Assembly: GCA_003344405.1 (NCBI GenBank) | Contig: NOWV01000192.1 | Location: 78,664-142,663 of the forward strand | Direction: 5' to 3' | DNA: 64,000 nt | Origin: Trichoplax sp. H2 | Taxonomy: Eukaryota; Placozoa; Uniplacotomia; Trichoplacea | Shown here: piece after piece, positions 24,301 through 35,200 of the stretch | How positions within the stretch are numbered: position 1 is the stretch's first letter | How the letters are laid out: each line of letters starts with the position of its first letter | Notes under the pieces: model-generated | Told to the model about the DNA's origin: nothing | Databases searched by the model: none | The model's input: the letters and a program-made list of their open reading frames with translations, nothing else | Made by a program: the position numbers and the translations under genes

Positions 24301-26514
24301 AAACGGGCGAGTCATTGCCAATGGGCAAATTACTTCTAATCTTGAGCTTAACAAACTCGTATTATTCTGCATGTAAACAATTGGCTTGATCAGCTACTAC
24401 CTTCTTATAGTAGTAGGAATTTACTGAATTAGACATCATTTATCGCATAAATGATATAAAGTAAACAAAATTAGCGATGAAATAATAATTTTTAAATTTT
24501 AACAGTGCGAAAGCATTCCTAGTAATTTATATCTAACGATAATAATTATTAAGTTGGGCGTGTTCGACTTACTCCTCGTATCCAAATTACAAGCTATTAC
24601 AGTACTTGAAAATTAATCTTTGATGTTCAGTTGTTCACATGTTGTGGGTGGTACGCCTATATATTTTCTGAACCATTTTTGGGTAATTTTATGTAGAGAC
24701 TTTATGCCTAACTCGTTAGGGTTTTTTCTAAATCTTTTCTATCCTTTTATAATCCAACGTCAACTAGAGCCTCCACACGTGCTTATTTATGCTGTATAGT
24801 TCCCGCCAAGATTACAACATGTACGCCAACTCCAGATTTAGATTCAGCCTCAAGCTGTGAAAATATACTGGCTCATACATCTTTACAATTAGCTGTTTGG
24901 ATTATGGGTATTGCAGCGTTTATAGGAAATATACTTGTTATCGTTATGCATCGCACCAGTAACGATCAGAAAATGACGAAAGCTACGGAACTCGTATTTA
25001 GCAATTTAGCCCTGTCAGATTTTTTAATGTCATTGTATTTGTTTATTATTGGTGTTGCTGATCTAATGTATCGAGATCGTTACGCTCAATATGCTGAAGA
25101 ATGGCTTAGTAGTCCAGCTTGTTTTATAGCATCATTCTTAATATGTACATCAAGCTTGATGTCGGTTATTATGATGTTATTTATCAGTATCGATCGATAT
25201 ACTATTACTGCTAATCCATTTGCATCATCGGATGGAAGATATAAACGGACTAAAATAGCATTAATACTTGGATGGCTTTTAACATGCACCTTCGTTGGTG
25301 TACCAACTATAATGGGTATCAATCAAATTGGAGATAGACGTTTACATGAATTCAGTTCTATTTGCTCTCCGAGTAATCTAAACAATCCATTCTACGCTGG
25401 TTGGACATTTTCCTTTGTTATAATTCAACTTATTTGTTGGATTATAACATTAATAGTCTACGTAATGTTAGTAATTTCAGTCAGTAAAACTCAACGATCC
25501 GTTCGTAGCAGTGCTCAATCTCGCAACTCTGCAATAGCGATTCGATTATCATTAATTTTAATTACAGATTTGATTGCCTGGTTACCAATTTATATAGTTT
25601 CCGCAATTACCATAATTCAAGGCAGATTAAATGTATTTACATTACAATTTGCGATCATTTTGGCTATACCACTAAATTCAGCAATAAATCCCTACATTTA
25701 TACTGCTACTGGGACAGCTTGTTTCAATCGATTAGTTACAAGAGGATCGAATAGAAAATCAGCGCAGCCGTCACATAAACAAATCTCTAATTTGCAATTG
25801 TTAACGTGCAATACTAGCTCTGTAACTCACGATAAATCAGCCATTAATCAAGAAAATGTTGTTAATCAAGAAATGCAAAATCCCGCTGAAACATCTAACA
25901 TCTGTTATGAAAACAATTGTGATAACTGTGATAACTGCATGACTGAAGGATCAGTCGGTGAAGTTCATTCTGGTAACAATGAAATAATTAGATGTAATTC
26001 TATTTATCAAAGTATCAATTCTTCATTCGCTAGCAACCTTTCATATGTATCCGCTGATACTGCAACTATCAGAAATAATGCCGATATAAGCGATGATATC
26101 AACCACAAGAGCAAATCAACTCATGATAAAAACAGTCTTATACCCCATAATGATGTTTCGGATGCTGATCGTATTAATGCTAATGATGACGTAGGTATTA
26201 TAAATCCTATGTTCTACGATCTTGATGGTCTAAATGCTAGAGAAGCCAGTCATAGGCAAGAACTTTTAAATAATAATGAGGATACAAAACATCACCAAAC
26301 AACTGGCGCCCAAGATTTAAGAAAGTTTTGCTACGAGTTTGTTCCCAAAAAGCCACATAATGCTGTTGATTTGAAGATGAATAGCTGTAATAACATCAGT
26401 ACACTTTATACAAATATGGAAACAGCTGATTCTGATGAAGGATTTCATCCTGCTCCATCGTTATCGAAGCTATCCTATCGTGATTTCGTATTAAAAAGGA
26501 ACAACACATGGTAG
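267..26514 (+). CDS. Gene 1: giant LRR-containing GPCR (LGR type), 62 exons in window, 5' end missing
   Basis: Predicted cell-surface receptor: an extracellular LRR solenoid joined to a rhodopsin-family seven-helix domain, as in glycoprotein-hormone and relaxin receptors. The ligand is unknown. Seen: an N-cap cysteine exon, 60 single-LRR exons and one terminal exon with the C-cap, 7TM and tail. Spliced coding length in the window is 6284 nt including the stop, giving 2093 full residues after a two-base partial codon. The signal-peptide exon should lie left of position 1, because the first exon here starts in phase 1 like exon 2 of gene 2. LGRs usually have about 9-18 LRRs, so 60 is far above the family range. 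The reading frame stays open through all joins. Paralogue of the gene at 32174..60912. Exon limits come from AG/GT sites, frame and comparison of the two copies, not from transcripts. Confidence 0.9.
546..617 (+). CDS. Gene 1 exon: first, atypical LRR next to the cap
   Basis: 72-nt exon, phase 2 to 2, acceptor AAATAG and donor GTAAGC. The product is a capping repeat that keeps only part of the LRR consensus (DITGTSIQHIP, then GLSNYPNLTSL). Its homologue at 34737..34808 shares ITGT, LSNYP and the final L. A minus-strand ORF covers this place but shows no family resemblance and is a shadow. Confidence 0.8.
782..5515 (+). CDS. Gene 1 exons: N-terminal array of 14 LRR exons in alternating A/B pairs
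   Basis: Exons: 782-853, 1027-1101, 1568-1639, 1964-2035, 2351-2422, 2596-2670, 3038-3109, 3290-3361, 4043-4114, 4291-4365, 4652-4723, 4903-4977, 5227-5298, 5441-5515. Each encodes one 24-25 residue LRR and is phase 2 at both ends. They alternate in type. Odd members read YLxxNxIxxI followed by a GxF block (72 nt). Even members read xLxGNLLxxLNS followed by IFxGLxxLxxL (mostly 75 nt). This makes seven A/B pairs, which points to growth by copying two exons at a time. Introns are about 140-680 bp and show no other gene. Donors are mostly CT|GTAAGT or CT|GTAAGC. Confidence 0.85.
5516..6968. other. Gene 1 intron with one repeat insertion
   Basis: 1.45-kb intron. Apart from the element at 6016..6510 nothing was recognised. 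In gene 2 the corresponding gap is 38107-41555. Confidence 0.6.
6016..6510 (-). mobile_element. Short non-coding insertion, family B, reverse copy
   Basis: 495 bp, the reverse complement of the family copies at 17932 and 54978. Ends are T-GTCACGGTAC and TTTGTGAC-A, flanked by near-identical 5-bp repeats ACTAT and AATAT. No ORF, so non-autonomous. Internal matches include the segment around 6352-6430, which reads as the complement of 55080-55150. Confidence 0.65.
6969..9894 (+). CDS. Gene 1 exons: eight LRR exons
   Basis: Exons: 6969-7040, 7813-7884, 7994-8065, 8251-8322, 9238-9309, 9411-9482, 9626-9697, 9823-9894, all 72 nt, phase 2 to 2. From here on every exon has a one-to-one partner in gene 2, starting at 41556. 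The 8251-8322 exon is a weak LRR (NLITKI then SWEGTTKIRIM); I accept it because the partner at 44443-44514 keeps the Trp (AWDDSKNLKNM), the length and the phase. The 9626 exon has a less common donor, GTAATA. In the intron after 8322 there is only a short 12-bp tandem repeat (AATCACAATCTC, 8955-8986). Confidence 0.83.
9895..11354. other. Gene 1 intron, no gene seen
   Basis: 1.46-kb intron; the gene 2 counterpart is only 413 bp, so about 1 kb is probably inserted. Two perfect small inverted repeats occur: TCACAAA/TTTGTGA at 11045-11065 and CTACCGTA/TACGGTAG at 11237-11254. They resemble the palindromes at the ends of the element families here, but I could not define element ends. Confidence 0.45.
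11355..13186 (+). CDS. Gene 1 exons: nine LRR exons including a cysteine pair
   Basis: Exons: 11355-11426, 11540-11611, 11702-11773, 11886-11957, 12076-12147, 12358-12435 (78 nt), 12680-12751, 12870-12941, 13115-13186. All are phase 2 to 2. In 11886-11957 (LRVCSFGDIG) and 12076-12147 (DLGGCKIKTI) the conserved Asn of the LRR is Cys in two neighbouring repeats, and gene 2 has the same in its partners. The 78-nt length of the 12358 exon is also shared with gene 2 (47616-47693), so the structure predates the duplication. Confidence 0.85.
13250..13818 (+). mobile_element. Short non-coding insertion, family A, intact copy
   Basis: 569 bp in the intron 13187-13989. Termini T-GTTAC and GTAAC-A, flanked by perfect 5-bp duplications GTATG (13245-13249 and 13819-13823). 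Related copies: reverse at 41935..42563, split copy at 54622..55686, degraded copy at 44992..45362. No coding capacity. Confidence 0.75.
13990..17815 (+). CDS. Gene 1 exons: eleven LRR exons
   Basis: Exons: 13990-14061, 14568-14639, 14798-14869, 14961-15032, 15237-15308, 15411-15485 (75), 15815-15880 (66), 16055-16126, 16385-16465 (81), 16567-16638, 17750-17815 (66). All phases are 2 to 2. The irregular lengths 75, 66, 81 and 66 recur in the same order in gene 2. The repeats drift from the consensus here, for example NISSNRFTNDRSLSLRNVS in 16055-16126. Donors include GTACGT, GTTAGT and GTACGC. The intron before 17750 holds a repeat insertion (16974..17594). Confidence 0.83.
16974..17594 (+). 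mobile_element. Short non-coding insertion, family D
   Basis: Begins with a perfect palindrome, CGTCACGAAA/TTTCGTGACG (16974-16998, 5-nt loop). The proposed right end is GTAAC-A at 17589-17594; flanks are GTTAG and GGTAG, one mismatch. Contains GATTAGAT/ATCTAATC (17291-17309) and TTTGGAATACCA/TGGTATTCCAAA (17493-17522). The first ~360 bp match 55971-56345 in gene 2; the right end is less certain. Confidence 0.6.
18353..18958 (+). mobile_element. Family C insertion nested inside family B
   Basis: Termini T-GTCAC and GTAAC-A, with perfect 5-bp duplications CTACA (18348-18352 and 18959-18963). The uninterrupted B copy at 54978 has a single CTACA at the matching point, which confirms the boundaries. 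Right-end palindrome ACGGTGC/GCTCCGT is imperfect. Contains a 22-bp tandem array. Confidence 0.75.
18649..18755. repeat. 22-bp tandem repeat, about 4.9 units
   Basis: Units at 18649, 18671, 18693, 18715 and a partial one at 18737, each close to CGCGATAATCGCACGATAAA plus TG. It is much richer in CpG than its surroundings. It lies inside the family C element. Confidence 0.9.
19261..21277 (+). CDS. Gene 1 exons: ten LRR exons
   Basis: Exons: 19261-19332, 19485-19556, 19696-19767, 19870-19941, 20160-20231, 20360-20431, 20558-20623 (66), 20779-20853 (75), 20983-21069 (87), 21206-21277. All are phase 2 to 2. The 20160 exon uses the acceptor GCGAAG without a good pyrimidine tract; its partner at 52934 uses AAAG at the same place and both give 72 nt with a conserved CDGN, so the call is sound. 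The 87-nt exon has a longer repeat with a PP motif near the end, shared with 56431-56517. Confidence 0.84.
21961..22086 (+). CDS. Gene 1 exon: long LRR exon with a two-cysteine insertion
   Basis: 126-nt exon, phase 2 to 2, open throughout. It begins like an LRR (SIGHNNLSLSAI) but then carries an insertion with two Cys (YCV...KCF) before the donor GTAAGT. The partner in gene 2 (57553-57684, 132 nt) shares the start (SIGSNNMSLSAI), the GxYI stretch and two Cys, but not the residues between. A disulfide-closed loop projecting from the solenoid is a likely reading, by inference. The intron before it (21278-21960) shows nothing else. Confidence 0.82.
22225..23805 (+). CDS. Gene 1 exons: last six LRR exons
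   Basis: Exons: 22225-22299 (75), 22615-22692 (78), 23143-23214, 23300-23377 (78), 23468-23539, 23734-23805. All phase 2 to 2, each with a same-length partner in gene 2. The 23300 exon carries the motif NICGRS, which gene 2 keeps. The last exon (SIKSNPLALLND then SFYGS) is conserved with 59013-59084 and leads into the C-cap. The donor of 23300-23377 is GTTAAG. The final intron (23806-24767, 962 bp) has no recognisable feature; its partner in gene 2 is only 117 bp. Confidence 0.85.
24768..26514 (+). CDS. Gene 1 terminal exon: LRR C-cap, seven-helix domain and tail
   Basis: 581 residues in one exon, entered in phase 2 after CAACTAG. The first residues are the cysteine hinge (RAYLCCIVPA, then C, then DLDSASSCENIL), as in LGR hinge regions. 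The 7TM part follows: GNILVIV (TM1), NLALSDFLMS with the conserved Asp (TM2), EEWLSSPAC (first outer loop with the bridging Cys), SIDRY (DRY-type, TM3), AWLPIY (TM6) and NPYIY (TM7). These match the LGR/relaxin-receptor branch. The tail of about 260 residues is polar, rich in Asn, Ser and Asp, with GIINPMFYD near the end. The first ATG inside (24904) lies in TM1 and is not the real start. The stop is TAG. Confidence 0.95.
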
Positions 26515-29500
26515 TTTCTGGATAACAACTAATCAGACATCCAATCACAAGTGTCTAGACAATACAAGTCTAATATAAATCGTAGGTGACAAAATTTCCT
26601 TGCTGCCTTTCAACCTTTATCTGCCAGTTTAAATATATACGCTTACCATTATATACTGTGAAAACATCTATAAAATAGAATACACGCGATTAAATAAATT
26701 TATTAGCTAATGTCTTGCACGAATGGATTATAGTATCAATGTCACAATTTCAACTCTGCAACTAAGAAACGTACAGTAAAAGTCTATAAGTAACTACTGA
26801 TTCAAAAGCTCTTTCACTAAACGTTAAATGCAAACATTGAAATACCGTAAAGATAGAACTTTGATTAGCATAAGCAAATCTACAACTTTTCTTTACACAA
26901 CTTAACTCAATTTTTCCCGCCCATATAGCAACCATGTAATCTGTAAGCAACAAGAGTATTATTATTGTTCTACATTGGAAGAGACATTTCGAATTGAGAT
27001 GTTCCTTACATAGCTTTTCTATCAGTAAATATTTTTAATCTCTCACTCATACTTAATCTTAATCTAAGCATGTATGTTATCTAGTTCAACTATCATTGGC
27101 TAGAACTTGAATCACCTCACTACTATGTATATACATAATGAGGCATTACTTATCTTACCTAGCACTACAAATATGGATATTTTCCATACTAGCTACTACT
27201 GCAGTATTAAACTATCCTGCCATGAAGGTATCACCCTAACAATCGAATAAAGATAAACTCAACTGTCTAGTACATTTAATACACTGAAATGTCATAAGAA
27301 TTGCTAATTGAAAATTATAAACGACATACCAAGCTATAAATTTTGCAAAATAGAAATATTATAATATGATCGGACGTTAAAATCTAGGATCAACCCTTTC
27401 CACCATAAAGATACGCAGTTCACTAATTCTATTTTCTCTTAAATGCCTCTCCACAAGTGTTAGTATACTAGAAATAATCTAGATTATAGTCACTAGACTA
27501 TGTGATAAAAATTGCTCGTCCAATTTAAAGGTTATTGAATGATAATCTTGAGCTATCTCATAAATCTAGGGGTAGTAGGTAAGACGACTTATCTTAAGGA
27601 ACTACCTTTCCAATATTAATGCTATGTTGTAGAAGTGCTTTCATGCTAATCATGTAGCGTGTTGTTTACAGTCTCGGTATCATATTAAAAGTCGCCTTTA
27701 CGAGAGAATGTATGCTATAGTAAATCATAATGATTTATATTGTAAGTTACAGCAGTAAGTCGGTACCATTCATGCATTGCATTGATTGATATTGAGTGTC
27801 TTTAGGACAATGACGGGTTACCGTTATGTCTTTTGAGTCACTAAGTGGATGTAATAGGAATTCTATCCGTAATATTAAAATGGCAGTAGATACGATGAGG
27901 GTTCCGGTAGGAAATCCTTGCCTAGCTCATATTAAGAGTTGTATTTTATGTTGTAATAAATTCTTTTTCAACTTAAAATTAATAATACGGTTTGACTAAA
28001 TTACAATCTGTCATGTTTTTAATGTTTTAGTAACGTTGACCTCCTTTAATTGCATATCTGCTGTTAACTTGCTTTATACTATCTTATTTTAAGTCTAAGT
28101 TTAAGAGCTGGTTATTGTTGGTTGTAAGTTATTATTGTTGTAGACTGTTACTGAGTACGGCTAAAATAAAGTCGTCGCCTAATGTAAGTTATACTTTTAG
28201 CTACTATTCCTTTGAGTCTGTCTAGGAAGGTAATTCTAGATATTTTATGCCTCTTAGACTTTTGTGGCAACTTGCTATACTTTTCAAAACATATCGCAGT
28301 AACTGGTATGAATGCCCATTTATAGATTAAATGCATAAGTCAGTATAATTCTGATATCGACTGAGCTAAATTCATACTATTGATGTTGAGCTTTGTATTG
28401 TTTTCTAAACGACTCCAAAGTAAGACTTGTTAGCAAATCTAACTGTCAATAAAAACAGTGAAAGCTTTAAAATATTTCCTATTCTGATTCCGTCATTTTA
28501 CAATTGCAAGATTTTCATTACAAAATTATTAATTTTTGTGCCATAATAATTAGATATATTTATTAACGTTAGTCTGATATTAGTATGCATGCCATCCATA
28601 GTATTAGCTAGCAAACTTTTGAAGAGTATTACTCTTTTTCTTTACTGCCTTACATTGGTCTAAGAAAGATTCCGATAAATTTTACTTTCGTTGTAACACC
28701 GCATGTTCCTATGAAGCTATGATTTAGTCTAAATAAAGAATGCTAGCCTTTAATTTTTAAATCATAACAGAACCATCACCTTCTTTCTTCTGTGGTGGAT
28801 TTACTATCGGTATTTAATTTCCTAACGGCCGTATTACGTGATAGCTAAAGAATTAATGAAATTAGATAGTGCTGAAATTATTAAAAATATATCCAGTCCA
28901 ATTTATCATATTTTCTAGGGTAATAAGCGGTCTATTCAACTTATACCTCTTTATTCCCTGTTTTTCCTGTATTTAAAATTAATTCTTTTTTTCTAGTAGT
29001 TTACGTTTTCTTATTTTTTAGTCTCTTATCTGTAATTTATTTTCCTTATGAAGACTCTTACTGTTCAATTAACTAATCCTATTTTATCTTTGATATAATT
29101 TTTAATAAATCAGCGACAGAAATTGATTATTGCGACTATGATTACTGAGCCGTTACATGTCCAAGTTTTTAACATAACATATATAATAGACAAACATAGT
29201 AACATGCATAGTTGAAACACTTCAAAGATTATATTGATGTCGACAGACATTTATACAAATGGAAATAATGACGTGTAATTATTACATCTTTTCACAAGTT
29301 TTAAGAGAGTTTTTGGCTATGAAGTAATTTTTTACCGCTAAATATGGCCATAATTATATCTTTTAGGACAAAAATAGGCTAAGGAAATCTGTCCAATATT
29401 CTTATCATTTCTATTTTTCGAAATTTAGTTGGGATGCTGAAGTAAAGCTTTACAACAGAGCTCTAATGAATTTTTTTAAACTGGGAAAAATTATGTTATA

Positions 29501-32173
29501 AACTATGTTTTGGTTAGCAATCTGTGATCTCATAATTGAAATGGTAGTTTTTACTAAGTATCAGCAAACATATCAAATACACAAAATAGTGTAGGACAAA
29601 ATGCAGAGTCCTTTATAGCTTTTAGCATGTAACTATTATTACTTTACCATCAATAATACTTAGAAAGTGATAGTATCTTTAAGTTTTACCCGGCCAAATC
29701 ATGATGTCTCCATCTTTTCTTCTTCACTACTTCACAAAGTATTCTATAGATCAATATAGAAATAACCTAGGAGCAATCGCCTAATCTAAGGAAAGGGCGT
29801 TCGATAGTCTATTGGGATTGTAAATGAATTTGATTTAGTAGCAAAGCCATATTCATAGAGAAAGGGGATTTACAACATGACAGTAAAGTAGTGTAATGTA
29901 GGTTATAATCGTACAGTTACCGCACAACTTCATGCTAAAAGATCAGCTGTCAATGCTAATGTCAGAAAAGTAGTCATAGTTGTCAATATAAAATTTTTTT
30001 GTTAAGCGATTATGTGATCTTTATAAAATTCGGATTTTGGGGATTCAGATTCCGGAACTGGTCGGATCTATGTCCGATATAAATTTTGTATTTTAATTTT
30101 TGGAAAATGTTGTAAGAGTTGATTTATGAAATTTAAACTTTTCGTTGTGAATTTACAGCTTGGAATTTTATGACGTGACATGAAAGTTACATTAGGAAAG
30201 TTTAGTTGAGGAAATAGAGAATAAGATGGCAAATGGTAGAGGTTGTGTTGATTATTAATTGGTTAGACTGTTATATTTAAGACAAAATCTTGATGCTTAA
30301 AGGTTAATTTTTAGACTTTTATAATGTTATAATGATTAGAAATTATGTTCGAAGTGAAGCTTGATGTATTTTATAGTTAGGTTTTTGATTTTATAGTGTT
30401 TTGTAAGGGAATCAAAAGGTAAACTATGTCTGAACTTTGAATGATTTTTTTATTTTTAAGCGGTTCAAAGTAATTTTCTAAAGTGAATCTTAAGAGCGAT
30501 TGGTTAATAAATGTTTATTTTAAATCCCACTGACGGCTCTGCGAAGCCTATAAATGATAATCCAACCAGAAAATTTAGAGTAGAGAGTTAAAAAAGATTC
30601 TTTTTAAGAACTTGTTGAATTTTAAAGGCCTTTGAAGTCGAACTGTAGTAAGTGAAAACGTTCTTCTTTTTTTAAGTTATTTGATTGTTGACAGTTACAG
30701 TTCTGTCATTAATTTTTTTATTTGTTCACTTACAAAACTTAGAATTAAGTATTTGGAAGGTTATTTAATCTGACTCTCTCTCGTTTTCTTAATAAATTGT
30801 TGATTGGTTGTTTCCTTCGTTTTTATTTGTTGTCAAAGTTGCATTAAGTCGACCAATGATTAAAGAAAGCAGAATCAAAGTTTATTAGAAGTTTAGTAGC
30901 TTGATTTCTACACAATTCATTCCATTAAAATAGGACACTATAAAAGCCTCAGTTATTGCAATAGGGTAAATTTAACTTTTTAAATAGCAGTAAGAAACAC
31001 CTATAGCTAAAACTTTTGTTGTTTTGACAACCAAGTTTAAATTACATAAAAATATTATTGTTGACCAATTGCAAAAAGCAAAACTTATATCATTCCGCGA
31101 TAAATTACCCATGTTGATACCGACATATGGCTAGTTAAATCTACTGTATCTAACCATTCTATCTGCAACATAATTAAATTAACTAATTAAGACTGTTGTT
31201 TAGTTTTAACAGCAATTGTTATATTTCTGCCTAATCTAGGCTAAATGTATACTATGGATTCAAGCCAATTATTATATAGTACTAACAAAGATAGCTACTA
31301 TAATGATTCAGCAGCATATCTGGCTGTTTTGCTCTAGAAGATAATTATTTACCTGCTGAGTATGAATCCCATTCCGTGAACTACTATACTTATACGAATA
31401 TATAACTAATGACCTACAATCCATTAGTTAGCTACCATAAATTCTAAAAATTTAAGAGTCAATACTTATTGACCCCGGTCGTTCATCTATTTATTAGACA
31501 TATTGTTCTAATTTGGTGCCATTGACTTTAATAAATGAATTAACAAAGATTTTAGATATGAGTAACGAAACAATTTCAATTAAATTGGAATATAACATAA
31601 GGCGCTGGAATGCATTTAGCAGTGAAATTATTTAATTGAAGAAACTTGCTTGCTTTTTATTTGCGTTAAAACATATCAAATTTTTGGTTTCACATAATCG
31701 ATTCGAAGAAATTATTTCCTATGATAGCTTCTTTCTGAAGCGATAATCATTCGGTAAAGAAATTTAAAATTTTTAATGAATAGTAGCTTTTTATTGATAC
31801 CTTACTTATATCTAAGTAAATCTAGGTAAGTAGATTTTGTAAAAAGTATAGCATTTATGAATTTCTATATTTATCAACACCGAAACGATATCTTCTGATT
31901 CGCTGCAAAGACAACATCTTTTTTAATCTAAATTTGTAAAGTAATGAAACAGCATATTCAACGTGACAAAAAATCTTTATAAACTATATCGTAGTTAGGA
32001 TTTCGAAGCGTAATAGGTATCATGCAAATATTTGCTTCTTTAGAGCATTAGATCAGCAAAGTCCTCAGTTAAATAAATTGATACAATTTATGAACTATCT
32101 GCTGTACTTTCCAGTACTTTAATCTTACCAATTAAATCAATTAAAAGGTATCCTGAATAATATACCGATAATC
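26515..32173. other. Spacer between gene 1 and gene 2
   Basis: No gene was recognised: small ORFs lack any family motif, and the few GTAAGT sites have no LRR-like exon before them. Two stretches are related to the DNA downstream of gene 2: about 28980-29580 to about 62120-62700, and about 30970-31240 to about 62755-63010. Between them, about 29.6-30.95 kb has no counterpart downstream. The left half contains the 3' end of gene 1; the right end should contain the gene 2 promoter, but no clear TATA element stands out. Confidence 0.6.
26693..26698 (+). terminator. Possible polyadenylation signal of gene 1
   Basis: AATAAA about 180 bp after the stop codon of gene 1. This is the canonical animal signal, but it is common by chance in A+T-rich DNA, so the assignment rests on position only. 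Confidence 0.4.
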
Positions 32174-32237
32174 ATGGCATTACTATCTATTTTACTTTGG
32201 CATTTCGCTTTCCTTTCTGGCTATCTACATGCCTCAG
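32174..32237 (+). CDS. Gene 2 exon 1: start codon and signal peptide
   Basis: Starts ATG GCA in good context (A at -3, G at +4). It encodes MALLSILLWHFAFLSGY then LHAS, a hydrophobic leader of typical length. It ends TCA G|GTATGA in phase 1, which fits the phase-1 acceptor of the cap exon at 34433. There may be an untranslated exon further up; an AG after a pyrimidine run at about 32116 could be its acceptor. Confidence 0.8.
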
Positions 32238-35200
32238 GTATGAAAATTTCGTTAACTTTTATTTCGTACTTAACTACTACAAATAGAAGAATGTAACAAG
32301 TAGTGTATATTCTAAGCAACTATGACATCTAATGAAACATATTTTTCGACTTTCAATTCGGTAAAGTATGAATATAAACCAGTTACGAATTGTTCAATCT
32401 TCTTCAAGTATCTTGCTAATCAATATTTCAATAATGATGATGTACTATTGTGATGTACTATAGTGATAAAATCCAATCACAAAAATTCCAAAGTTATAGA
32501 GAATTAAAACTTTATTAGATCGAATACAAAGACTAGCTACACATAGCTCTACTCTAGCCGAATATAACTATTGAAGGACTTCTAGAAAGAACGAACTGAA
32601 TAGCCTAAAGTTGCCAGCTTATATTCATTTCATGGCAGTCACAGCCACAATCAACATAGCAACAGTCTACCTTAATTTACACAAAGTCAAATTATTATTA
32701 GTGACAACATTTTACAGCAGACCATCATTAATCCGATATGGAAACAACTACTACAGTATTTCCGTAGATATTATTCTTAGCGGTTAAAGTACGGTAAACT
32801 AAGCATATCCTAATATATGAATTACAGTTCTATTTTTTTATCTCTAGCCTTAATAGTAACTCAACACCTTACTATATACTGTATAGTTATCTGTACTATA
32901 GCATAGAATCTACCATTACAGTCCACAGTAGCGAGCTACCAAAACACGTCTTAAGATAAATATAGAAAATTACGCTTCCGTACATCTTACTAACATAGCT
33001 AAAAGTCTACAATCACGATACTACGTTTCGTTAGAACTGTCTAAATTAACGTACAGATACTTTTCTCAAGAATTGCCTTGTTACAGGACATCCTAAATAT
33101 TAGTTATAAACCGTTGTCTAATGATCGATACAAGTCGATACACCTAGTTTTACATACTATAAGTCACAGAGATTAAATATTTAGTTTTTTTTAAGGTTAT
33201 CTGAAATTTGCTGCTGATTCTAAACCACTTATTGTTACAATTTTGACCGAATACAGTTCGGATTGATTCGTGATAGTTAGTCATACCGCGTTAGTGTGTA
33301 GTAGTATAGTACGTCTGTACTCATAATATTTAAATATTTGTACAACGTTACAGCTGTTGGTTTTTAGTGATTTTACTCATTCGATTCTAGTCAGTCAACT
33401 CATCATGGTTGCTGTTAGTAGTTGCCAGTTTACGGCAATCATTAGTAATTATAATTGCTTGAGAAGTCTAAGTGCCATCGTATGCGCTGTTTGATTTAGT
33501 TACGTTCAGTGGTGAGATCCATCGTGATCTATATGATCTCAGTTAGACCGTAAGGTCAAATAATATTCAGCGTTGTCTTGTATCATTCTTGATCTCAAAT
33601 AAAGAGTAACCTAGGACTAACAGATATTGGCCAGGTATTGATTATTTGCGTAGAAGTAGTCCAATTAGTACATTAATCCGAGTAACTATAGAACTTTCCG
33701 TATCTGCGGATGAATTAGTTCTAATACAATACGTTAGATATACTGAACTGTAACACTTATATATATAAATTATAGCTTATTATTATAGGTAATCTAATAT
33801 GTATTTAAATATCAAGACTAATATTTATAGAACATTTCTTCAAATTACATAGTTAACAATTGTTAGCCAGCATTGTATAGTGGCTCGTGAGCTTGCCAAG
33901 TTTAATCATTATTCAGCATTTATGCTATTGCGCGTGAAATGGATACAGCATGTATAATGATAAAGAAAATTTTAAATATAACAAGGCCGATACGCATTAG
34001 GAGCAAGCTAGAGATATAAAGTTATAAAATAAATATAAAATGAAAAAAACGTTATGCACTGCGTTTTATTGTAAATAAAAGTTCACAACTTTGATTATCA
34101 TCAAGTCTAATTTAAAAACTTTCTACTATGAGTAAAGTTTCCACATCTATTGTATCTCAATAACTTTGAATTAAATCCGCGTAAAGAAGCGATTATTAAA
34201 GCCTTGGCAGTTCCTTACCATTATGTACTATAATAACAGTAACATAGTACTGTATAAAAATTTACGATAAAGGTAGTAGAATAGGTCATGGATAATAAAT
34301 CTAGTTAATAGATATTTGGAAAGAGTGTTAAGATGGTACATTTAAGTAAATAAACCAACTGATTGCTGTATGTCCAGTGTCAATAATGAAATAAACTTTA
34401 TATTTATATCTTTCCTTGCAACGGTGTAATAGTACTTCAATGTCCTCAAACTTGCACTTGCCCGAGTGCTTCGTATATAGGCTGCACGGATGCAACCATG
34501 ACTACTTTTCCAACTGCAAAAGTAATGATGGCTAACGTCACACAATTGTGAGTATATTACGACACTTTCACTATAAGTGCACTTATCAAACTAAGATTTT
34601 AGCTACAATAAAAATCTTATCTAACTTAATTCACTTATGTAAGCAAGTGAGAACTATCTCTAAATTCAGTTTAGCCGTGATTTATACCTTAGAAATGCAA
34701 GGCTTAAATATAAAATGTTATAATTTTTGAAAATAGAAGGATTACTGGCACCTTAATTTGGAAAGTTAATGAAAATAGCCTATCTAATTATCCAAGCTTA
34801 AAATGGCTGTAAGTCAAACATAGTTATAGATACGCCTACTAATACCTCGTTAATGTTAACTCACTAAGTCATCTCCAAATGATTATCACAAATAAATAAA
34901 TGATCTAATTTATTAATAGATTTTCACTTCATGACTGATTTCAATTTAGATACTTGAACAAAAATAAAATACAAAAGATTGAAGATGGTGCTTTTGCAAG
35001 ACTGTATAATTTACAAGTACTGTAAGTTAAAATAATGTAAGATGTGTTAATGGTTTCCCAGCGAGAATATTCTTAATTATTCTATTAATTTGAACTATTG
35101 CAAAATTGTAATTACTACAATTTGCAAGTTCTGTTAATCCTTTGCATACTAATCGCCCAACAGCGTCTTTGATTTCATATTATATTCATAAAGTGGCCTT

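Larger units (their letters stand above)
32238..34432. other. Gene 2 intron 1 with two insertions
   Basis: 2.2-kb intron between signal-peptide and cap exons. Contains elements at 32461..33018 and 33233..33755; the rest has no recognisable content. Confidence 0.6.

Noticed and set aside
24904-26514. Stand-alone intronless GPCR starting at the ATG of 24904 (and likewise 59338)
   Set aside because: These ATGs lie at the start of TM1. The frame is open upstream through a cysteine hinge to an acceptor in phase with the LRR exons, so they are internal Met codons of a larger protein.
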